From an uncultured Gammaproteobacteria bacterium (GTDB taxonomy: Bacteria > Pseudomonadota > Gammaproteobacteria > GCA-001735895): a DNA stretch of 9,544 nt. A model generated the notes under the pieces. It searched no databases. It saw only the letters and a program-made list of their open reading frames with translations, and had not been told where the DNA came from. Positions within the stretch are counted from its first letter, which is position 1. The number at the start of each line of letters is the position of its first letter. The DNA is taken from the NCBI GenBank assembly GCA_945787265.1, contig CALZHS010000141.1:1-9544 (forward strand). The letters are read 5' to 3'. Position numbers and translations under genes: made by a program. This document shows, piece after piece, positions 7,166-9,544 of the stretch.

Positions 7166-9454
7166 TTACCATCGCTGCCAGATGCGCCGCGCAGGCTTGC
7201 GCATGGTCTTAACCTGGAGATCCCCACCACTGCTTCGCAGTCTGATCGCCCCGTCTTTATCACTACGATACCGCCGTGAACCAATGGTTTTATAGCGCGA
7301 CACGACCTCGTTCGTCGGAAAACCCCATCGATTGTTTCTCGACAGCGTAAAAACCACGTGATCCGGCCTTACCCGGTCCAGAAACGGCTGGCTCGACGAG
7401 GTACTGCTGCCGTGGTGGGGCGCCACCAGCACGTCTGCATGGAGTGCTGCACCATATTTCGACAGCAACTCGGATTCCTTCACGGTTTCTATATCTCCGG
7501 GTATCAGGACACGATGATCGCCATTTACCCGGAGTACGCAGGAACGATTGTTACTGCCTGAATCGGCCTTCGACTGACCGGCAACCAGGAAACTGAAATC
7601 CACGCCGTCCCAGCGCCACTCAGGGTAGTCATGACAGGAGCGCACGCTATGCTGCAGCTCGAACCTGGCTTTAAGTTCTTCCGGCGTACCTGATAAGAGA
7701 CTCGAGGGTTGGTAGAGATCGCGGAAGGAATGCAGCCCGCCACTGTGATCCTGATCAACGTGGCTGATAACCAGTAAATCGGGAACTCGGATTCCATGTC
7801 TCAACATGAAAGGCAGCAGCGCCCAGTCGACGGGATTCCGCTCCCCGCTTCTGCCTGGACCCAGGTCGTATACCAGGCTGTGATTACGGGTTCGCAATAT
7901 CAGCGCGGTTCCCATACCAACGTCGAAAACAACGAGTTCATAAGCACCATGCTGGAGTCTCGGCTGATGCCAGGTAAATGCTACAGCAAGGCTCAACATT
8001 GCGACTCCGCGAACCCCGAAGCTTCGCGGCAATAGCAGGGCCAGCAGCGCAACCAGGACCATCAGTAGCAACAGCGAAGGGTAAAATACTGCACTGGATT
8101 GCAGACCAGAATCGATCAACCAGTTGACATAGCCCAGCAACCATCGCAGTAAGCTGTCTGCGATGTTAAACAACATGCCGCCACCGGGCAGGCCTGACAT
8201 TACCAACAGGCAGCCCGCCAGCACTAGCGGTAATATCGCAAAACTGACCACGGGAATCGACACGATATTGGCCAGTAATCCCGCCGGGTAAAACTGGCCG
8301 AAGATGAGGATACCCAGGGGTGCGAACAACAATGAAAAACAACACTGCAGGGCCAGTAATCGTTGCCACCAGGGTAAATTACCTGGCAATCGAAACTGGA
8401 CAAAAGCGATCACCAGTAATGCACAAAAGCTTAACCAGAATGCGACTGAACCGACACTCCGCGGATCGATGATAATTATCACCGATAGCGCCAGGGCGAC
8501 CGATTGCGACAGATTGATCCGGTTGCGGGTCAGCAGTGCAATGCCAAGCGCCGCGAACATGATTAATGCGCGCGTAGTGGGGAGACTAAAGCCGGCCAGG
8601 GCGGCATAACAGGTGGCTGCAACAATGGCCATTAACCAGGCCGCCTGTATGCGATTGAGGCCACAGCGATAAAGACCCAGACGCCAGCAATGGCGACCGA
8701 GACCATAGAACAGCAACGACACCGTGCCGATATGGAGACCGGATATGGCGAGTAAATGCGCGATACCACCGGACTGTAACAGGCGCTTTTGCGTTGCCGG
8801 TATGTCACCCCGGTATCCCAGCGCCAGCGCCTTGATCAGGCCTCGATGTTCACATCGATCGCAACTGTGATCAATGCTGGCAGCGAGGCCTGTACGCCAA
8901 TAGTTTGGATTCCACCAGCGCGCATCCTCGAGTTTCCGATTTGCGCTCGAGTTACGAATATATCCTGCGACATCGATTCCGTTGGTAAATTGCCAGGCTT
9001 CGAAATCGGAACCTGCGGGATTCATCGTCCCGGTCGGTTGCCTCAGCTTCACCTCGAATTCCCAGAGTTCTCCGGCAAGCGGCAGCCGCTCATCCTGATA
9101 CCAGTTGAGACGGGCGCGGCGCGGCATCGCTCCTGCATAACGCTCGATCTCTATGATGTTAAGGGACAGGCTGATACGCTCCCGTTTGACCCCGTGAATA
9201 TCGTCAAAGATTCCACGCATCAACGTAATTCGATTGTCAAAATCACTATTAAGCCGGTGTTCGAGATGATGGTGAAACGCAGCGCTGCTCCAGAGATAGG
9301 CAGCGCTTAGTAACAGGATGAATCGGTAGGCCGGGCAGCAGTAGCAAAACAGCAGCACAATCGGCACCAAAGCCGACCAGTATCGATCTGGAAGTTCGTT
9401 ACCAAAATAAGCGAAAAGCGACCCAAGCACGATCGCAAGTGCGTGTTGAGGCAT
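7166..9454 (-). CDS. comEC: DNA internalization channel ComEC/Rec2
   Basis: ComEC forms the inner-membrane channel that carries single-stranded DNA into the cytoplasm during natural transformation. From the ATG at 9454 the protein has 762 residues, full length for the family. Domains in order are two N-terminal hydrophobic segments, a periplasmic OB-like (DUF4131) region at about 75-170, a Competence multi-helix domain with GIAHLLAISGLHIG near 230-243 and many hydrophobic helices to about 500, and a metallo-beta-lactamase-like domain from about 507. That domain has SHVDQDHSGG (H565, D567, D569, H570), PGD near 652-654 and PHHGS at 679-683, so metal-binding residues are present. An upstream in-frame TTG at 9490 would add 12 residues, but AGGGA lies just before the ATG at 9454. 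Presence of comEC alone does not prove competence; no pilus or comEA gene is visible here. It is the first gene of the minus-strand run. Confidence 0.95.
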   Translation of the reverse strand: MPQHALAIVLGSLFAYFGNELPDRYWSALVPIVLLFCYCCPAYRFILLLSAAYLWSSAAFHHHLEHRLNSDFDNRITLMRGIFDDIHGVKRERISLSLNIIEIERYAGAMPRRARLNWYQDERLPLAGELWEFEVKLRQPTGTMNPAGSDFEAWQFTNGIDVAGYIRNSSANRKLEDARWWNPNYWRTGLAASIDHSCDRCEHRGLIKALALGYRGDIPATQKRLLQSGGIAHLLAISGLHIGTVSLLFYGLGRHCWRLGLYRCGLNRIQAAWLMAIVAATCYAALAGFSLPTTRALIMFAALGIALLTRNRINLSQSVALALSVIIIIDPRSVGSVAFWLSFCALLVIAFVQFRLPGNLPWWQRLLALQCCFSLLFAPLGILIFGQFYPAGLLANIVSIPVVSFAILPLVLAGCLLVMSGLPGGGMLFNIADSLLRWLLGYVNWLIDSGLQSSAVFYPSLLLLMVLVALLALLLPRSFGVRGVAMLSLAVAFTWHQPRLQHGAYELVVFDVGMGTALILRTRNHSLVYDLGPGRSGERNPVDWALLPFMLRHGIRVPDLLVISHVDQDHSGGLHSFRDLYQPSSLLSGTPEELKARFELQHSVRSCHDYPEWRWDGVDFSFLVAGQSKADSGSNNRSCVLRVNGDHRVLIPGDIETVKESELLSKYGAALHADVLVAPHHGSSTSSSQPFLDRVRPDHVVFTLSRNNRWGFPTNEVVSRYKTIGSRRYRSDKDGAIRLRSSGGDLQVKTMRKPARRIWQRW

Positions 9455-9458
9455 GCTT

Positions 9459-9463
9459 TCCCT
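9459..9463 (-). promoter_or_regulatory. Ribosome binding site deciding the comEC start
   Basis: AGGGA on the minus strand is followed four bases later by the ATG at 9454. The alternative TTG at 9490 has only a poorly spaced AAAGAG directly against it, so the ATG is preferred. Confidence 0.6.
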
Positions 9464-9532
9464 GCCCTGTTTCCCTGTTGTGTGACTCAACTCTTTGCAG
9501 AATATTCAATTAGTGTCGATAATACAATAATC
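9464..9532. promoter_or_regulatory. AT-rich upstream region of comEC, possible divergent promoters
   Basis: This AT-rich stretch must hold the comEC promoter if the minus-strand genes form one operon. On the plus strand TTGCAG (9495-9500) and GATAAT (9518-9523) are 17 bases apart, a plausible but imperfect sigma-70 pair. On the minus strand TTGTAT and TATTCT are also 17 bases apart but match the consensus weakly. I see no clear operator. Confidence 0.25.
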
Positions 9533-9544
9533 ATGGCAAGGAAG
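9533..9544 (+). CDS. Possible first four codons of a divergent gene (partial)
   Basis: ATG GCA AGG AAG (Met-Ala-Arg-Lys) runs off the window end. In related gammaproteobacteria a DUF2062 gene with a basic N-terminus often lies divergently from comEC, which would fit, but four codons cannot identify a protein. No clear ribosome binding site precedes it. Confidence 0.2.

Noticed and set aside
8789..9310. A 173-codon plus-strand open frame opposite comEC.
   Set aside because: It lies inside the comEC coding region, has no recognisable domain, and follows from codon bias on the other strand.
1..9544. Defence system, prophage, transposon or CRISPR array.
   Set aside because: No transposase, integrase, nuclease cassette, spaced repeats or terminal inverted repeats are seen; the genes are core envelope and uptake functions.

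Overview
The window looks like a chromosomal segment of a gammaproteobacterium of moderate GC content. Gene order and protein similarity suggest this: a comEC-exbB-exbD-msbA-lpxK-ycaR-kdsB block is a familiar arrangement in that class (E. coli has comEC-msbA-lpxK-...-ycaR-kdsB, Pseudomonas has comEC-exbB-exbD-lpxK-ycaR-kdsB), and the DsbB has its four cysteines at the E. coli residue numbers. I see no tRNA, rRNA, CRISPR array, insertion sequence or phage gene, and no gene-free stretch longer than about 110 bases. I did not find an undescribed multi-gene system; this is mostly core envelope biology, and the unusual parts are lesions in otherwise well-conserved genes.

Layout. Positions 8-1701 on the plus strand carry an M24 metallopeptidase gene, split by a 7-bp tandem duplication, followed 13 bases later by dsbB. 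Positions 1702-1809 are a short gap between convergent genes with an imperfect inverted repeat. From 9454 down to 1810 everything is on the minus strand and tightly packed, in transcription order: comEC, exbB, exbD, msbA, lpxK (broken), a Trm112/YcaR-family gene, kdsB, and a NudF-like Nudix hydrolase. The last 50-90 bases lie upstream of comEC and may hold divergent promoters and the first codons of another plus-strand gene.

How the genes fit together. LpxK phosphorylates the lipid A disaccharide, KdsB activates Kdo for addition to lipid A, and MsbA flips the finished core-lipid A across the inner membrane, so the minus-strand run is a lipopolysaccharide operon. ExbB/ExbD form a proton-driven energiser for an unidentified periplasmic or outer-membrane partner. 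ComEC is the DNA-uptake channel. The Nudix enzyme clears ADP-ribose-type nucleotides. Overlaps or gaps of a few bases (8-bp overlap lpxK/ycaR, 4-bp overlap kdsB/nudF, 3-4-bp gaps exbB/exbD and ycaR/kdsB) indicate one transcript with translational coupling.

Main oddities. (1) lpxK lacks roughly 37 codons, including the whole Walker A P-loop, and is frameshifted at the same point although both flanks still match LpxK. (2) The M24 gene has an exact 7-bp duplication that makes a stop codon and a new ATG just before it, while all expected metal ligands remain encoded. (3) msbA has no stop before lpxK and reads in frame into the LpxK N-terminus. Three coding defects within 9.5 kb could mean gene decay, population variants, or sequence or assembly error; the sequence alone cannot decide.
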